Positions 7,361-16,656 of a stretch of DNA of 57,049 nucleotides are shown piece by piece. This stretch comes from Polyangiaceae bacterium. Its GTDB lineage: Bacteria > Myxococcota_A > Polyangia > Polyangiales > Polyangiaceae. The stretch lies in the NCBI GenBank assembly GCA_009780955.1, contig WQZB01000023.1, positions 1 through 57,049 of the forward strand, written 5' to 3'. The notes below the pieces were generated by a model, which was not told where the DNA came from, did no database searches, and was given only the letters and a program-made list of their open reading frames with translations. Each line of letters starts with the position of its first letter. Position 1 is the first letter of the stretch. A program made the translations under genes and the position numbers.

Positions 7361-10300
7361 TTGTCGACTCCGTTCACGGATGCGCTGAGCCAGCTCAATG
7401 ACCGAGCCCTTCGCAGGTTGCTCGGAGCACGAGCTTTTTTGCGTGGTTACGACTACGTCCGCCGTCAGGCCGTTTCCAACGTCCAGATGGAAGACCTTTC
7501 GGCACACGCCAACGTTCGCGGCACCGAGCAAGAGCCTTATTCGGTGAAACTGCAAGTAACGCCAACGGGCTTCACGAGTGATTGCTCGTGTCCGGCGTTC
7601 CCGAAAATCAACGGGCATTGCAAGCATGTCGCGGCTCTCCTTATCTCGCTTCGCGATCAGGTTCGACCGAAGCAACCGCGGTCGGAGTTCGCGCTCCCGG
7701 CTGCCAGCGGCGGAGCCGTAAACGGTACTCCGAACGGGCTTGCCAATGGACCTGGAAGCGGACCTGGAAGCGGACCTGCAGGCGGACCTAACGGCCCAAT
7801 GAACGCGCCAACGAACGCGATGACCGGCAGTGGTTACGCGCACGCCGGTCAGGACCGTCAAGATCGTCAGGATCGCCAAGACCGAGGCGGTAGCGACTTG
7901 GAGCCAGGCGGCGGAAGCAGTCGTCGTGCGCGGCGTCGTGCTCGCAAGCTTGCGGCGCAGCGATCGGGCGCGATGGGTGCTGGTGCCGGCGGCGGTCACG
8001 GCGGCGGTCAGAGCAGTGCTGTGCCGAATCGATCGATCGCTTCTGTTGGCTTCGAGCGTCATGCCACCGGCGTTGAACTTTGGCTTCCCGAGCCCATGCC
8101 GCCGGCGCCGAAAACGATTGAGTATCGCATGCAAGTGCGTGCCGGCGTTCTTACGATTTCGCTCCTCGATGCCGACGCGCGCATGCCTCTTTTGGCGAAT
8201 GCGCTTTTGCAATTTCAATTGCAGAAGCCAACCGCCGATCGCGAAGCGCTCCGCCTGCTTGCGCGCCTCGAGAACGAAAGCCCTCGTCGCGTTGGCATCG
8301 AGGTTCGCGGAGAAGACGCCGCGGATCTTCTTCCTTTGCTCAAGGGGCGTCGCGTCATTCTCGAGCCTCAGATGATGGAGCTACGTTTCGGCGATGAGCC
8401 GCTGCGTCCTCGGTTCGATCTCGACCTGAGCCCAGACGGTCAACAGGTGCTCGTGAAAACGACTTTCATGCGCGCCGGCGATCCGCGAAAATTTACCCTT
8501 GCTCAGGGCGGCTGGTTCGAAGGAAGCCCGGCCTGGCATGTCGACGCGCAGGAAGGTTGGGCGCGTCCCGTCGACAGGCGGCTGTCACCCGCGGGGATCC
8601 GGCGCCTATCGCGCACGCCCGTCATTGCCGAGTCCATCGACAACTTGCCGGTGCTCATCGCGCAGGGGTTGCCGCGCGTTGCGCTCGAAGTGGGTGCCGA
8701 GCTGCCAGACCTTTCGCAGGTCGCCGATGTCCTCGACGTTCATCCAACGTTCCGTCTTCGTGCGGGCGGCACGCTGACCGAGGCGCATGTTTCGCTCCGC
8801 GCCGCGTACGACGATGTCGAGATTGACGTTCGCGCCGACGGTATGACTCCGCCGGTCATCGTCAAGCCGCCGCACGCAGCGCGCACGGCTGACGGCGAGC
8901 ATGAAGAAGTTACGGCTGGCGCAGGTGCGGGCCCAGGTCCTAGCCCTGGCCCTGGTCCCCGTCGCGTTCCGGCGTCGAAGCGTGCCACGGTCATTCGTTG
9001 TGACATTGTCTCCCAACAGGAAGCAGCGAAAGCCCTTCGAGCTCTTGGCCTGTCCACCGACGAAGACGGCATGGGCTTTGTTGCACGCGGTGACGACGCG
9101 ATTCAGTTCTGGACAGAGGCCGTTGGGTCGCTCCCCGAAGATTGGGATCTCTTCCTCCCCGATGATCTCGTGGATGTTCAGGTGCGCACGAGCGCGCTCA
9201 CCGCAAACGCGCGTGTGTCGAGCGGCGTCGATTGGCTCTCGCTACGTCTGTCGTTCGAGTCCGAGGGAATTGCCGTTACGCAAGAAGAACTAGGCCGCTG
9301 TCTCGCCGAAGGCCGTCGCTATGTCCGCCTGCAAGACGGATCGTTCGCGCACGTCGATGCCGAGAAGGTCAAAGAGGTGCTTCTCCGTCAAGCCGAGATC
9401 CTTGCAACGGGTGGAGGGCAGGGAAGCCACCTGCCGCTTTCGCAGGCTGGGCGCATTCAAGAGTTGCTCGAGGCTGTGGGCAAGGCGCACGTTTCCGATG
9501 GCGCGAAAGACCTTTTCAGCAAACTTCGAAATGTAGACGAAATCAAAGTTGTCAAAAAACCTCGTAACTTGAAGGCGGCCTTGCGGCCGTACCAAGAGCA
9601 AGGCTTTCAGTGGCTTTGGTTCCTCCACGAAATTGGCTCTGGCGGCATTCTCGCGGACGACATGGGGCTTGGCAAAACCGTGCAAACGATCGCGCTTTTG
9701 CTAGCGGTCAAAGCTTCGGTCGAGAAAGATGCGCACGCGATCCGTGCCGAAGGCGAAGGCAAAGGCAAGAAGGTATTCAAAACGCTCATCGTTGCACCCA
9801 CGAGCGTGGTGACGAATTGGGAGCGCGAGCTCGACAAGTTTGCGCCATCGATGAGGCACATGGTGTGGCATGGCGGCGATCGGAAAGAACGCACCGACGA
9901 ACTCGAAGATGCCGACATCGTCATCACGAGTTATGCACTTCTGCGGCGCGATGAAGCCATGCTTGCCGGGCTCGATTTGAAGTATGCAATTCTCGACGAG
10001 GCGCAGAACATCAAAAATCCGCTGAGTGCCACTGCGCGCGCAGCAAAGCGCTTGAAGGCCGATAGGCGCCTCGCGCTCACAGGCACACCGATCGAAAATC
10101 GTTTGACGGAAATCTGGTCGATCTTCGACTACGTCAGTCCGGGCCTGCTCGGTCCGCTCGACAAGTTCGAAGAGCGCTACGCGCGGCCCATCGATCAAGG
10201 CGATGCCAAAGCGCAAAAGCGCCTTCGATCGACGATTCACCCATTCATTCTTCGTCGCACGAAATCCGAGGTCGCAAAAGATCTGCCCGAGAAGATCGAA

Positions 10301-11023
10301 ACCGACCAATTCTGCGAGTTCACCGGCGAGCAAGCGTCTCTTTATGGCGCTGTGCTCAAAGAAGTGCGCGCGCAAGTCATGGGCGAAGTCGAGCGCCAAG
10401 GCATGGCCCGAAGCCACATTCAGATCCTTGCCGGGCTCACGCGTCTTCGTCAGGCCGCATGCGATCCGCGTCTTTTGGGCCTTCCGCGTCAGTTCGGTGA
10501 CGAAGATTCCGGCAAGCTCGTTGCGCTTCGCGAGCTCATTCAAACTTCGGTGGCTGGCGGCCACCGCGTTCTCGTCTTCAGCCAGTTCGTCTCCATGCTT
10601 GCCATCATTCGCAAAGCGATGGAGGAAGACGGCGTTCTTTACGAGTACCTCGACGGCTCAACGAAAGACCGCATGGTGCACGTCGAAAACTTCCAGAAAG
10701 ACGACGGCCCGCCCGTATTCCTCATCTCGCTCAAGGCTGGAGGCGCGGGTCTCAACCTTACCGCGGCGGATACGGTCATTCACTTCGACCCATGGTGGAA
10801 CCCTGCGGTGGAAGATCAGGCAACCGACCGCGCACATCGCATTGGTCAAACGAAGGTTGTCACCACGTATCGCCTGATTGCCAAAGGCACGATTGAAGAA
10901 AAGATTCTCGAGCTTGGCAGCAAAAAACGCGAACTCGTTGGCGCCGTGCTGAGCGAAGACATCGGCGGCGCAAAGAAGCTTACCAAGGGCGATCTGGAAG
11001 AGCTGTTCAAGCTCGATTCGTGA
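7361..11023 (+). CDS. SWIM zinc-finger SNF2-family DNA translocase/helicase
   Basis: The 1220 residues begin with TTG at 7361 (no ATG or GTG in frame nearby). An N-terminal SWIM finger, CxCx(n)CxH in DCSCPAFPKINGHCKHV, lies at about residues 75-92. A low-complexity Gly/Pro/Asn and Gln-Asp-Arg linker (about 115-225) follows, then a long middle domain, then the Rad54/SNF2 ATPase: ILADDMGLGKTVQTIAL (motif I), ILDEAQNIKN (motif II), LTGTPIENRL (III), STKDRMVHVENF, LKAGGAGLNLTAAD and DRAHRIGQ (IV-VI). Such proteins remodel nucleoprotein in transcription restart or repair; the SWIM finger likely binds DNA or protein. It is divergent from the SctJ gene, with a 218-base shared upstream region. Confidence 0.93.
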   Translation: MSTPFTDALSQLNDRALRRLLGARAFLRGYDYVRRQAVSNVQMEDLSAHANVRGTEQEPYSVKLQVTPTGFTSDCSCPAFPKINGHCKHVAALLISLRDQVRPKQPRSEFALPAASGGAVNGTPNGLANGPGSGPGSGPAGGPNGPMNAPTNAMTGSGYAHAGQDRQDRQDRQDRGGSDLEPGGGSSRRARRRARKLAAQRSGAMGAGAGGGHGGGQSSAVPNRSIASVGFERHATGVELWLPEPMPPAPKTIEYRMQVRAGVLTISLLDADARMPLLANALLQFQLQKPTADREALRLLARLENESPRRVGIEVRGEDAADLLPLLKGRRVILEPQMMELRFGDEPLRPRFDLDLSPDGQQVLVKTTFMRAGDPRKFTLAQGGWFEGSPAWHVDAQEGWARPVDRRLSPAGIRRLSRTPVIAESIDNLPVLIAQGLPRVALEVGAELPDLSQVADVLDVHPTFRLRAGGTLTEAHVSLRAAYDDVEIDVRADGMTPPVIVKPPHAARTADGEHEEVTAGAGAGPGPSPGPGPRRVPASKRATVIRCDIVSQQEAAKALRALGLSTDEDGMGFVARGDDAIQFWTEAVGSLPEDWDLFLPDDLVDVQVRTSALTANARVSSGVDWLSLRLSFESEGIAVTQEELGRCLAEGRRYVRLQDGSFAHVDAEKVKEVLLRQAEILATGGGQGSHLPLSQAGRIQELLEAVGKAHVSDGAKDLFSKLRNVDEIKVVKKPRNLKAALRPYQEQGFQWLWFLHEIGSGGILADDMGLGKTVQTIALLLAVKASVEKDAHAIRAEGEGKGKKVFKTLIVAPTSVVTNWERELDKFAPSMRHMVWHGGDRKERTDELEDADIVITSYALLRRDEAMLAGLDLKYAILDEAQNIKNPLSATARAAKRLKADRRLALTGTPIENRLTEIWSIFDYVSPGLLGPLDKFEERYARPIDQGDAKAQKRLRSTIHPFILRRTKSEVAKDLPEKIETDQFCEFTGEQASLYGAVLKEVRAQVMGEVERQGMARSHIQILAGLTRLRQAACDPRLLGLPRQFGDEDSGKLVALRELIQTSVAGGHRVLVFSQFVSMLAIIRKAMEEDGVLYEYLDGSTKDRMVHVENFQKDDGPPVFLISLKAGGAGLNLTAADTVIHFDPWWNPAVEDQATDRAHRIGQTKVVTTYRLIAKGTIEEKILELGSKKRELVGAVLSEDIGGAKKLTKGDLEELFKLDS
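7748..7795 (+). repeat. 12-bp coding minisatellite (GPGS linker)
   Basis: Four tandem units based on GGACCTGGAAGC encode the Gly-Pro-Gly-Ser linker of the SNF2 protein. The last two units have diverged. Confidence 0.7.
7850..7885 (+). repeat. 9-bp coding minisatellite (QDR linker)
   Basis: Four units of CARGAYCGY encode Gln-Asp-Arg repeats in the SNF2 linker. Copy number could vary between strains. Confidence 0.7.
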
Positions 11024-11048
11024 CGTCGCGCGTGGGTCACGCGTTCGA

Positions 11049-11068
11049 GGGCGCAGCATGCTGCGCCC
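11049..11068. repeat. Perfect 20-bp palindrome GGGCGCAGCATGCTGCGCCC
   Basis: This is the GCGCAGCATGCTGCGC variant of the GGGGC palindrome family, 26 bases after the SNF2 stop codon. The RNA would form a strong hairpin, but there is no U-tract, so terminator function is uncertain. The same inner word recurs at 56601-56625. Confidence 0.6.
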
Positions 11069-11106
11069 GCATGCTGCCCTGGCCATACGCTGCTTTGGCG
11101 TCATGC

Positions 11107-11250
11107 TTAGGGATTCGAGCACTGGTCGACCTGCGAGGTGACGTCGAAGATCTGCAGCAGGTCGAAAGCGCCGTCGTTACCGGAGGTCATATTTCGGACG
11201 AGTAGACCGAAAGGAGTCGTGCGCGGCGCGCACCTCTCGGCCTGCCTCAT
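11107..11250 (-). pseudogene. Short C-terminal gene remnant
   Basis: A 47-codon frame from ATG 11250 with protein-like composition (TTPFGLLVRNMTSGNDGAF, DLLQIFDVTSQVDQC) reads like the tail of a secreted protein. It lacks a ribosome-binding site, signal peptide or recognisable domain. It may be the relic of a gene cut off by rearrangement at the end of the neighbouring delta-60 gene. The rest of 11024-11330 holds only the palindrome at 11049. Confidence 0.35.
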
Positions 11251-11330
11251 GGCTATCTGCTACGGGACGTCTTTCGCGCCGCGTGCCGAGAAAAGGCTCG
11301 TTGCTCCGAGTATCGTGCATTTGGGCGCGA

Positions 11331-12986
11331 TCAGTCCCAAAGTCGCGAGATCACAAAGATGTCCTGGCTCGTCGTCGCTGAGTGCGCCCATGTTGCAACG
11401 ACAATTCGTCCGTCCTTTTGCACGCGCGCTGCAAAGGAATGCCCATACGTGAATTCTGCAAGAGAAGGGGTTATGGCCTGCCCGTTTAAGCCAAATGAGG
11501 TGTCCGGCTTGCCGTCGTTCGTGTAGCGCCAAACGTATTCCAACGCGGGGATGTTCCCACTGGCCGCGATGAGGCGGTTTTGATCGTCGACGGCAACAAA
11601 CAACCAAAACCCGTAGAAGTTCCCCGGCATGGACAAGGAGCCATTGTCACCAAATGTTCTATCGAAATCCGTTCCATCTGCTTTGAAGACTGAGATAAAA
11701 TGGTCAGCGAAGGCTTGTATTATCGATAGAATTCGACCGTCAGGAAGTATCATTGGCAATACCAAGTGCGCATCCCCAAACGCGTTGAACGCCGTCTGCC
11801 CATCGGGGCCAAAGGACGTGTCATGTGCACCGTTGCTCTCGAGTTGCAAAAAGCCAAGATAAGTACATAGGGGCGGATTACCTCCGTCGACTCCAGTTAA
11901 TCCGGTGCTCATGATCACAATCTTGCCATTCGGCCGCACGGCAACATGGGGGGCCATTGACAACTGCACAGTGGCATTCGTCACATCCGAAAAGATATCT
12001 GCGAGGTTGCCATTCGCGAAGCCGTCTGTGCCAAACGTCGTGTCGAATTCGTTGGCATTGACTTTGGCAATTCCCGTGACGGAATTGCCATTCACATCCG
12101 TAACTGGGAAAAGCATGACCACATTGTCGTTTGGAGCAAGAGCCGTTTGAATCACGCCGCCAGCCGTGGTTCCAAGTGCCGTGGTGGCAGGGAAATTCGT
12201 TATTGTGCTACTTTTCCCATTTGTGTCGATGATGCCATAGGCTGCTATATCGTTTACCGAGCCGCCAACGACCATGCTGCCGTCCGAAAGGATCACCGCA
12301 TCCCCCGACGACAGGTCATCCAGCATGGCAACGCCGCTATCGCCATACGATGGATCGAGCACGCCATCGGGGGTAAGCCGTGCAACGCATGTTCCCGTGG
12401 GGGTTGCGTAGCTGCCCCCCACGGTACAATCGCTTAGCAGCAAAATGGAATCGTCAGCCGACACGAAGGCGTCGATGGGCGACAGCGTTCCTCCGAGCAG
12501 ATTGATGAGCCAGCCATCGGTTGCAAAGGTTGTATCGAGCGAGCCTGCTGGACCGCGCACGAAAAGTTGCAGGTTCGCGCTCGTTGTCGCTTGGGCGTCG
12601 CTCACATCGACCGCATGCCCTTCAATGGTTACGGTAACGGGGCCTTGAGAAATCGCAGAGTTAACGGCGATTTCGAGTTCTCCGCGGCTTGCCGAAGATG
12701 GAATCGTGAGCGAGCCCGCGGTGATCCCTGACGGTGCATTCGTCAGAATGATTTGAATATCGCTCGCAGAAGTTTCGCTTCGCGCGATCGAGATGGGGAC
12801 TTTCGTGGTCGTTCCTTGCACGACACGCGTCGTCGCCGCGCCCATATCGAACGAAAAGGACGTTGGTGTTGGTCCGTGGTCAGCGGGCTCTGCGTCCCCT
12901 GCATTCGTGTCCATCGGTGGAGCGTCGACCCCGGTGCACCCCACGACGAGCAGTGCGGCAAGAACAATCCCATGGACGTGACGCAT
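11331..12986 (-). CDS. Lipoprotein with delta-60 repeats
   Basis: The 551 residues start at ATG 12986 behind a clear GGAGGGT ribosome-binding site. A lipoprotein signal peptide ends in LVVGC (Cys16). After a Thr/Ser-rich beta-sandwich-like region (about 40-150) come six repeats with the delta-60 hallmark: LDTTFATDGW, LDPSYGDSGV, FDTTFGTDGF, HDTSFGPDGQ, FDRTFGDNGS and PDTSFGLNGQ. These build a beta-propeller-like surface domain found mostly in myxobacteria and relatives. A role on the cell surface, perhaps in adhesion or ligand binding, is inferred; no catalytic residues are visible. Confidence 0.85.
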   Translation of the reverse strand: MRHVHGIVLAALLVVGCTGVDAPPMDTNAGDAEPADHGPTPTSFSFDMGAATTRVVQGTTTKVPISIARSETSASDIQIILTNAPSGITAGSLTIPSSASRGELEIAVNSAISQGPVTVTIEGHAVDVSDAQATTSANLQLFVRGPAGSLDTTFATDGWLINLLGGTLSPIDAFVSADDSILLLSDCTVGGSYATPTGTCVARLTPDGVLDPSYGDSGVAMLDDLSSGDAVILSDGSMVVGGSVNDIAAYGIIDTNGKSSTITNFPATTALGTTAGGVIQTALAPNDNVVMLFPVTDVNGNSVTGIAKVNANEFDTTFGTDGFANGNLADIFSDVTNATVQLSMAPHVAVRPNGKIVIMSTGLTGVDGGNPPLCTYLGFLQLESNGAHDTSFGPDGQTAFNAFGDAHLVLPMILPDGRILSIIQAFADHFISVFKADGTDFDRTFGDNGSLSMPGNFYGFWLFVAVDDQNRLIAASGNIPALEYVWRYTNDGKPDTSFGLNGQAITPSLAEFTYGHSFAARVQKDGRIVVATWAHSATTSQDIFVISRLWD

Positions 12987-13038
12987 TCGACCCTCCGATG
13001 ACCGGTTGCCTCAACGCGGTCTACTGGCTCATGTCAGC

Positions 13039-14049
13039 CTACTGGTTTATGTCGGAGCAGCAGCGAAAGCCAGTCGAATAATCGTGGTAGGCTGCGTCGT
13101 GTGCATGCGTGCGGTAGCTGCAGCCTTCACCGTTCTGGGTGACGTCGAGGTAGTAGCCGCCTTGGAACGTTCCGGCAGGATCGTCAACCCACTCGTGTAG
13201 GTTGCCAACCATGTCGTATACGCCGTAGCCGTTCGTGCAGCCTTCGTGGGATCCTGTTTCTGCGAGCGTTCCTGCGAGCTGGTTCAACTGCGGATCGTTT
13301 AGCTTGTCCCAAGTCCACCCCGTGGCTGGCGTAGTGGTGGCAGCGTAATAAAAGAGCACCGGGCTGCGGCCGTTGTCGTTGCACACCCCCGCCTTGCGCT
13401 CGTTGCCGTAACCGAACCTGGCATTTTCTGGTCCTTGGCAGGCTTTCGTCCACTCGGCTGATTTGCAAAGCCGCTTGCCTGAATGACTGCAAGCCAAAAG
13501 GGCCTCCTTTTCGCTGATGTAGGCCTGCGGATAGGCACTTTTCTCGCTGATTGCGCGGACAACGTGCCCACTGACCGGCATGGTGTAGGGCCAGGCCTGT
13601 TCGTGACCGTTAGGCAGAATTTCGACGAGCGAAGCCTCGTAAATGTCAACGCAGAAGCGATTGTCGATACTTGCCATATCATCTGGGCAAAGCCCATGAT
13701 TCAGGTGATTGGCATTGACAGGAAACTCGAAGGCTGGCGCGTCATCCTTGGCAGAAGACTCGAACGTGTCATGATTCGCGGTGTTCGCAGCAATCGACAC
13801 GGCAGTGACTTCAGCCAAAATAGGCTGAGGAAGTGAACCATTGTGGAGCGCGTGGCGTGCACTGAGCTGCTCGCGAAACGGCTTTTGGTTGAGGCGAGCA
13901 TGCACCGCCATACCAAAAATCACCACTGCGCACGCGCTGAGCGCGCCGAACGTGGCAATTGCGCCATGCGTCGCGGTGATACGCCAAGCCATCTGGGTTT
14001 TCTTCGTCACTCCATCGACCTCCGCCAATTTCCCCCTGGGAAGTTCCAT
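13039..14049 (-). CDS. SUMF1/formylglycine-generating-enzyme-like membrane protein
   Basis: The 336 residues have a cytoplasmic N-terminus, one membrane segment (about 27-50, ATFGALSACAVVIFGMAV) and a periplasmic SUMF1 domain. Recognisable elements are the N-terminal YEASLVEILPNG, AYISEKEALLACSHSGKRLC with KSAEWTKAC, GVYDMVGNLHEWVDD and the C-terminal YSTGFRCC. SUMF1-fold proteins include sulfatase activators, EgtB-like enzymes and many lectin-like binding proteins in myxobacteria. Whether this one is catalytic cannot be told from sequence alone. An internal ATG at 13992 is an alternative start. Neighbours are other exported proteins, but spacing does not indicate an operon. Confidence 0.8.
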   Translation of the reverse strand: MELPRGKLAEVDGVTKKTQMAWRITATHGAIATFGALSACAVVIFGMAVHARLNQKPFREQLSARHALHNGSLPQPILAEVTAVSIAANTANHDTFESSAKDDAPAFEFPVNANHLNHGLCPDDMASIDNRFCVDIYEASLVEILPNGHEQAWPYTMPVSGHVVRAISEKSAYPQAYISEKEALLACSHSGKRLCKSAEWTKACQGPENARFGYGNERKAGVCNDNGRSPVLFYYAATTTPATGWTWDKLNDPQLNQLAGTLAETGSHEGCTNGYGVYDMVGNLHEWVDDPAGTFQGGYYLDVTQNGEGCSYRTHAHDAAYHDYSTGFRCCSDINQ

Positions 14050-14234
14050 TGGTAGCGCAATTTTCTAGCAGTAGAAGAACTCCATTAAGGAATACCGTTG
14101 CACTCCGGAGGCCGTGAATCCAAATCGACCTTGGTCGCAAAAAAGGTGCGACTAAAACCTACATTGCTTGAATTGATTGTCCCTGCCATCAGTTATCTGC
14201 GGCACAACACCGCTTTCAGGATGCATTCTTCGCA

Positions 14235-14375
14235 GGGGCGCCATTCATGGCGTCCAACTGCGGCATTTTGGAATCCATACATTGGCTGATTCCGAGGGGG
14301 CAACGAATCGCGCCCCTACAACCGACAAAACGCAAATAACGCGATTGTCGGTAAGGCAGCATGCTGTGCCCCTAC
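14235..14375. repeat. Composite of three GGGGC palindromes with a hairpin spacer
   Basis: Palindromes at 14235-14253 (GCGCCATTCATGGCGtC), 14296-14319 and 14355-14375 (GGCAGCATGCTGTGCC) end in CCCCTAC. The spacer between the last two is itself a hairpin (CCGACAAAACGC ... TTGTCGG) and contains the CAAAACGC word found in spacers elsewhere. The final CTA is the complement of the stop codon of the gene ending at 14372. No gene is seen in 14050-14371. Confidence 0.65.
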
Positions 14376-15721
14376 TCGCGGTACTGCTCGATTTCAGGCG
14401 CCCCACCCACCACTGCGGCGCCACCGGTTGGCATTGTCACCAGGCGGCCGCCGCTACGAGGCACCTTGAGCGCAATTTCGCGAATGTCTGTTGGTGTCAC
14501 GCGGTATGCGCGGGTTTGGCCGTTTGCGTCATCGCCCACGACGAGCGCCACGTCGGAGCCAACCGTTGACGCCTGCGCGCGGGCAAGTGGAACTTCGGCT
14601 GCGCCAGTCGCGGGCGCTGGCACGCAGTTCGATGCGCACGCCACGTCGATGACGCGTGCAGGAGAAAATGCGTTGGGATCGCTCGTGGATCCTTGGCCGC
14701 CTGCGATGATCACGCGATGGCCATCGAGCGCCGTTGCGCCACACCCGATCACCGGATCAGGCGGGAATGCGAGCGGCGAGGCGGTTGTGGCGGTAGCGTC
14801 GAGGACTTCAGCACCAGCGAAGTCGCTGCTGCCTCCATAAACGACGAGCCCATGGCCTTCTACCCACGCAGCGCATGCGCCTGCGCGTGGCGTTGCAAGA
14901 TTGACGAACGTTGCCGTGCCGCTTGCATCAATGCGAAGTACACGTGACGTCGCAGATGTCGCGTTGGCTTCGCGTGTTGCGCCCACGATGGCAAGCGATC
15001 CATCGGGCGCATAGACCGCGGCGCCACCTGCGACGTCACCGAAGTTGCCCCCTGTTGGTGCCGCGATGTCCGAAGTAGATCCCGTGGTGAGATCGAGCGT
15101 GGTTGCGCCGCTGTCGTCGATGACAAGAACTGTTGTGCCGAAGATCGCCATCGACTTGGCGGCGCGGCTTAGCACGGGCGCTGATGTCGTTGGTGCGAGC
15201 AAGAACAGATCGTAGAGCCCGGTTGACGTTCCGCTCGCCCAGAAAATGTAGCGACCGTTTGCGATGCCGACGATGGGCGAGGCGAGCGCATAGGACGGCG
15301 TCTGCGGAAGCCGCGCGAACTCGCCCATGCGCTGAACGAAGACACTCATCTGTGTGTTGGCGAGCAGGCCAAACTCGATGGGGAGCGACTCCCCTTGCAG
15401 AAGCACAGTGCCTGATGCGTCGATGGCGCTGACGCGGAGCGCGCCAACATCGGTTTGGCTCACGCTGCCGAGATCGAGCTCGCTTGCAGGCAGCGCGGTG
15501 CGCGAGATCTCCTTTGCGGTTCCATCGATCGCGATGCTGTCGACAACAAGGGCAACGGGCGCGGGCTCGCGCGTCAATGCGTCGACTTCGCCTCCGGTGG
15601 TGATGTTGATGGTGCCACTGGGAGCCTTCGAGCATGCAATGCCGGTGAGCCAAGTAACCATGGCCACAACCGATGTGAATTGAAAACGAGGTGTGGTGTG
15701 CACGCGATTGGCTCCTACCAT
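14372..15721 (-). CDS. Kelch/beta-propeller-like exported lipoprotein
   Basis: Start taken at ATG 15721 (449 residues); GTG at 15766 is also open. The N-terminus has a hydrophobic signal segment (TSVVAMVTWLTGIAC) ending at a probable lipidated cysteine. The body holds repeated propeller-like blades: GRYIFWASGTSTGLYDLFLL, GGAAVYAPDGSLAIVGATR, GHGLVVYGGSSDFAGAEVL and GHRVIIAGGQGS. Gly-Gly and Asp spacing resembles Kelch repeats. No enzymatic motif is visible. The divergent SPOR gene begins 50 bases away. The stop codon lies inside a palindromic repeat. Confidence 0.75.
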   Translation of the reverse strand: MVGANRVHTTPRFQFTSVVAMVTWLTGIACSKAPSGTINITTGGEVDALTREPAPVALVVDSIAIDGTAKEISRTALPASELDLGSVSQTDVGALRVSAIDASGTVLLQGESLPIEFGLLANTQMSVFVQRMGEFARLPQTPSYALASPIVGIANGRYIFWASGTSTGLYDLFLLAPTTSAPVLSRAAKSMAIFGTTVLVIDDSGATTLDLTTGSTSDIAAPTGGNFGDVAGGAAVYAPDGSLAIVGATREANATSATSRVLRIDASGTATFVNLATPRAGACAAWVEGHGLVVYGGSSDFAGAEVLDATATTASPLAFPPDPVIGCGATALDGHRVIIAGGQGSTSDPNAFSPARVIDVACASNCVPAPATGAAEVPLARAQASTVGSDVALVVGDDANGQTRAYRVTPTDIREIALKVPRSGGRLVTMPTGGAAVVGGAPEIEQYRE

Positions 15722-15771
15722 GTTGCCAGGAAAGTTGGCCGCACGTCGAACGGCGCGATAGCTCACAACGC

Positions 15772-16581
15772 GTGGGCGACGCGAAGTACGACGAGCCTGT
15801 CTCCGACAATGATGGCGAGTCGCGCATTCCGCGTGGCGTGACCCTTCTGTTCATAGCGTTTGGCGGCGCATGCATCGTCTTCGCTGGATTCGCGCTCGGT
15901 GGGCGTCGCTCGTCGGTCGCAACCCAAGCGATCAATCCACGTGGCGATCTGCTTTCGCGTGATGCGCGCGAGGCGCGCGAGTTGCGCAAGGATCAGAGCA
16001 CGACACCAAAGGCAACGGATCTCAGCGCGCGCGACGTAACCTTCCCCGGGATTTTGAGTGACGACGGCTCGCCAACCACGGCTCTCGCAGCGGTCAAGGG
16101 CGGCTCGCAGTCAACCTCGAAGGCAACGCCGTTGTCGAGCGCTGCGTCGGCCAATTCGGCGGCTGCGGTGGCAAACAACCCCGTTTCTCTGGCCCCGCCG
16201 CTGGTCCCGCTTCCTGCGCAGCACGTGCTCGATGCATCTCCCGTCGTTACGCGACCGCGCGATTCGCTCACACGGGCCGCAAACGACGCGGCGCAGATCA
16301 CTTCGCCTGCCGAGCCTGCCGCTCCTCGAGGCCGTGAAGGAGGCTACCAGCTTCAAGTGAGTTCGTTTCGAACACTTGCTGAGGCCGACAAATTTGCCCT
16401 ACAGCTGCGAGCACGCGGTCACAAGGCCTACGTTGCCGAGGTGCACGTTGCAGATCGCGGCACGTGGTATCGAGTCAGGATTGGTCCGTTCGCCTCGCAG
16501 CTCACCGCGTCGGCTTACCGATCAAGCTTTGAGGCACGAGAGCACGTGGTACCGTTCGTTGTTCCGCCTGCGTCGAAGTAA
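15772..16581 (+). CDS. SPOR-domain membrane protein
   Basis: GTG 15772 (VGDAKYDEPV) gives 269 residues; the frame extends farther upstream but overlaps the divergent gene. A short cytoplasmic tail precedes one membrane segment (VTLLFIAFGGACIVFAGFAL). A long, low-complexity Ala/Ser/Pro linker leads to a C-terminal SPOR domain (GGYQLQVSSFRTLAEADKF ... VRIGPFASQLTASAYRSSFE). SPOR domains bind glycan strands stripped of stem peptides, so the protein probably localises at septa or sites of wall remodelling, like FtsN or DamX. The linker resembles that of FtsN, but the partner proteins are not encoded nearby. Confidence 0.88.
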   Translation: MGDAKYDEPVSDNDGESRIPRGVTLLFIAFGGACIVFAGFALGGRRSSVATQAINPRGDLLSRDAREARELRKDQSTTPKATDLSARDVTFPGILSDDGSPTTALAAVKGGSQSTSKATPLSSAASANSAAAVANNPVSLAPPLVPLPAQHVLDASPVVTRPRDSLTRAANDAAQITSPAEPAAPRGREGGYQLQVSSFRTLAEADKFALQLRARGHKAYVAEVHVADRGTWYRVRIGPFASQLTASAYRSSFEAREHVVPFVVPPASK

Positions 16582-16656
16582 CCCTCGACCGCCATGTTAT
16601 GCCTGGTATGCCTGGTGTGATCGCTGCATCATGCATGTCCGGGGGAGACGACATAG

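Noticed and set aside
9701..10564. 287-codon minus-strand frame inside the SNF2 gene
   Set aside because: Antisense to the conserved ATPase core with no recognisable domain.
11049..11068. Rho-independent terminator after the SNF2 gene
   Set aside because: A strong hairpin is present, but no U-tract follows, and the same palindrome appears in non-terminator positions.
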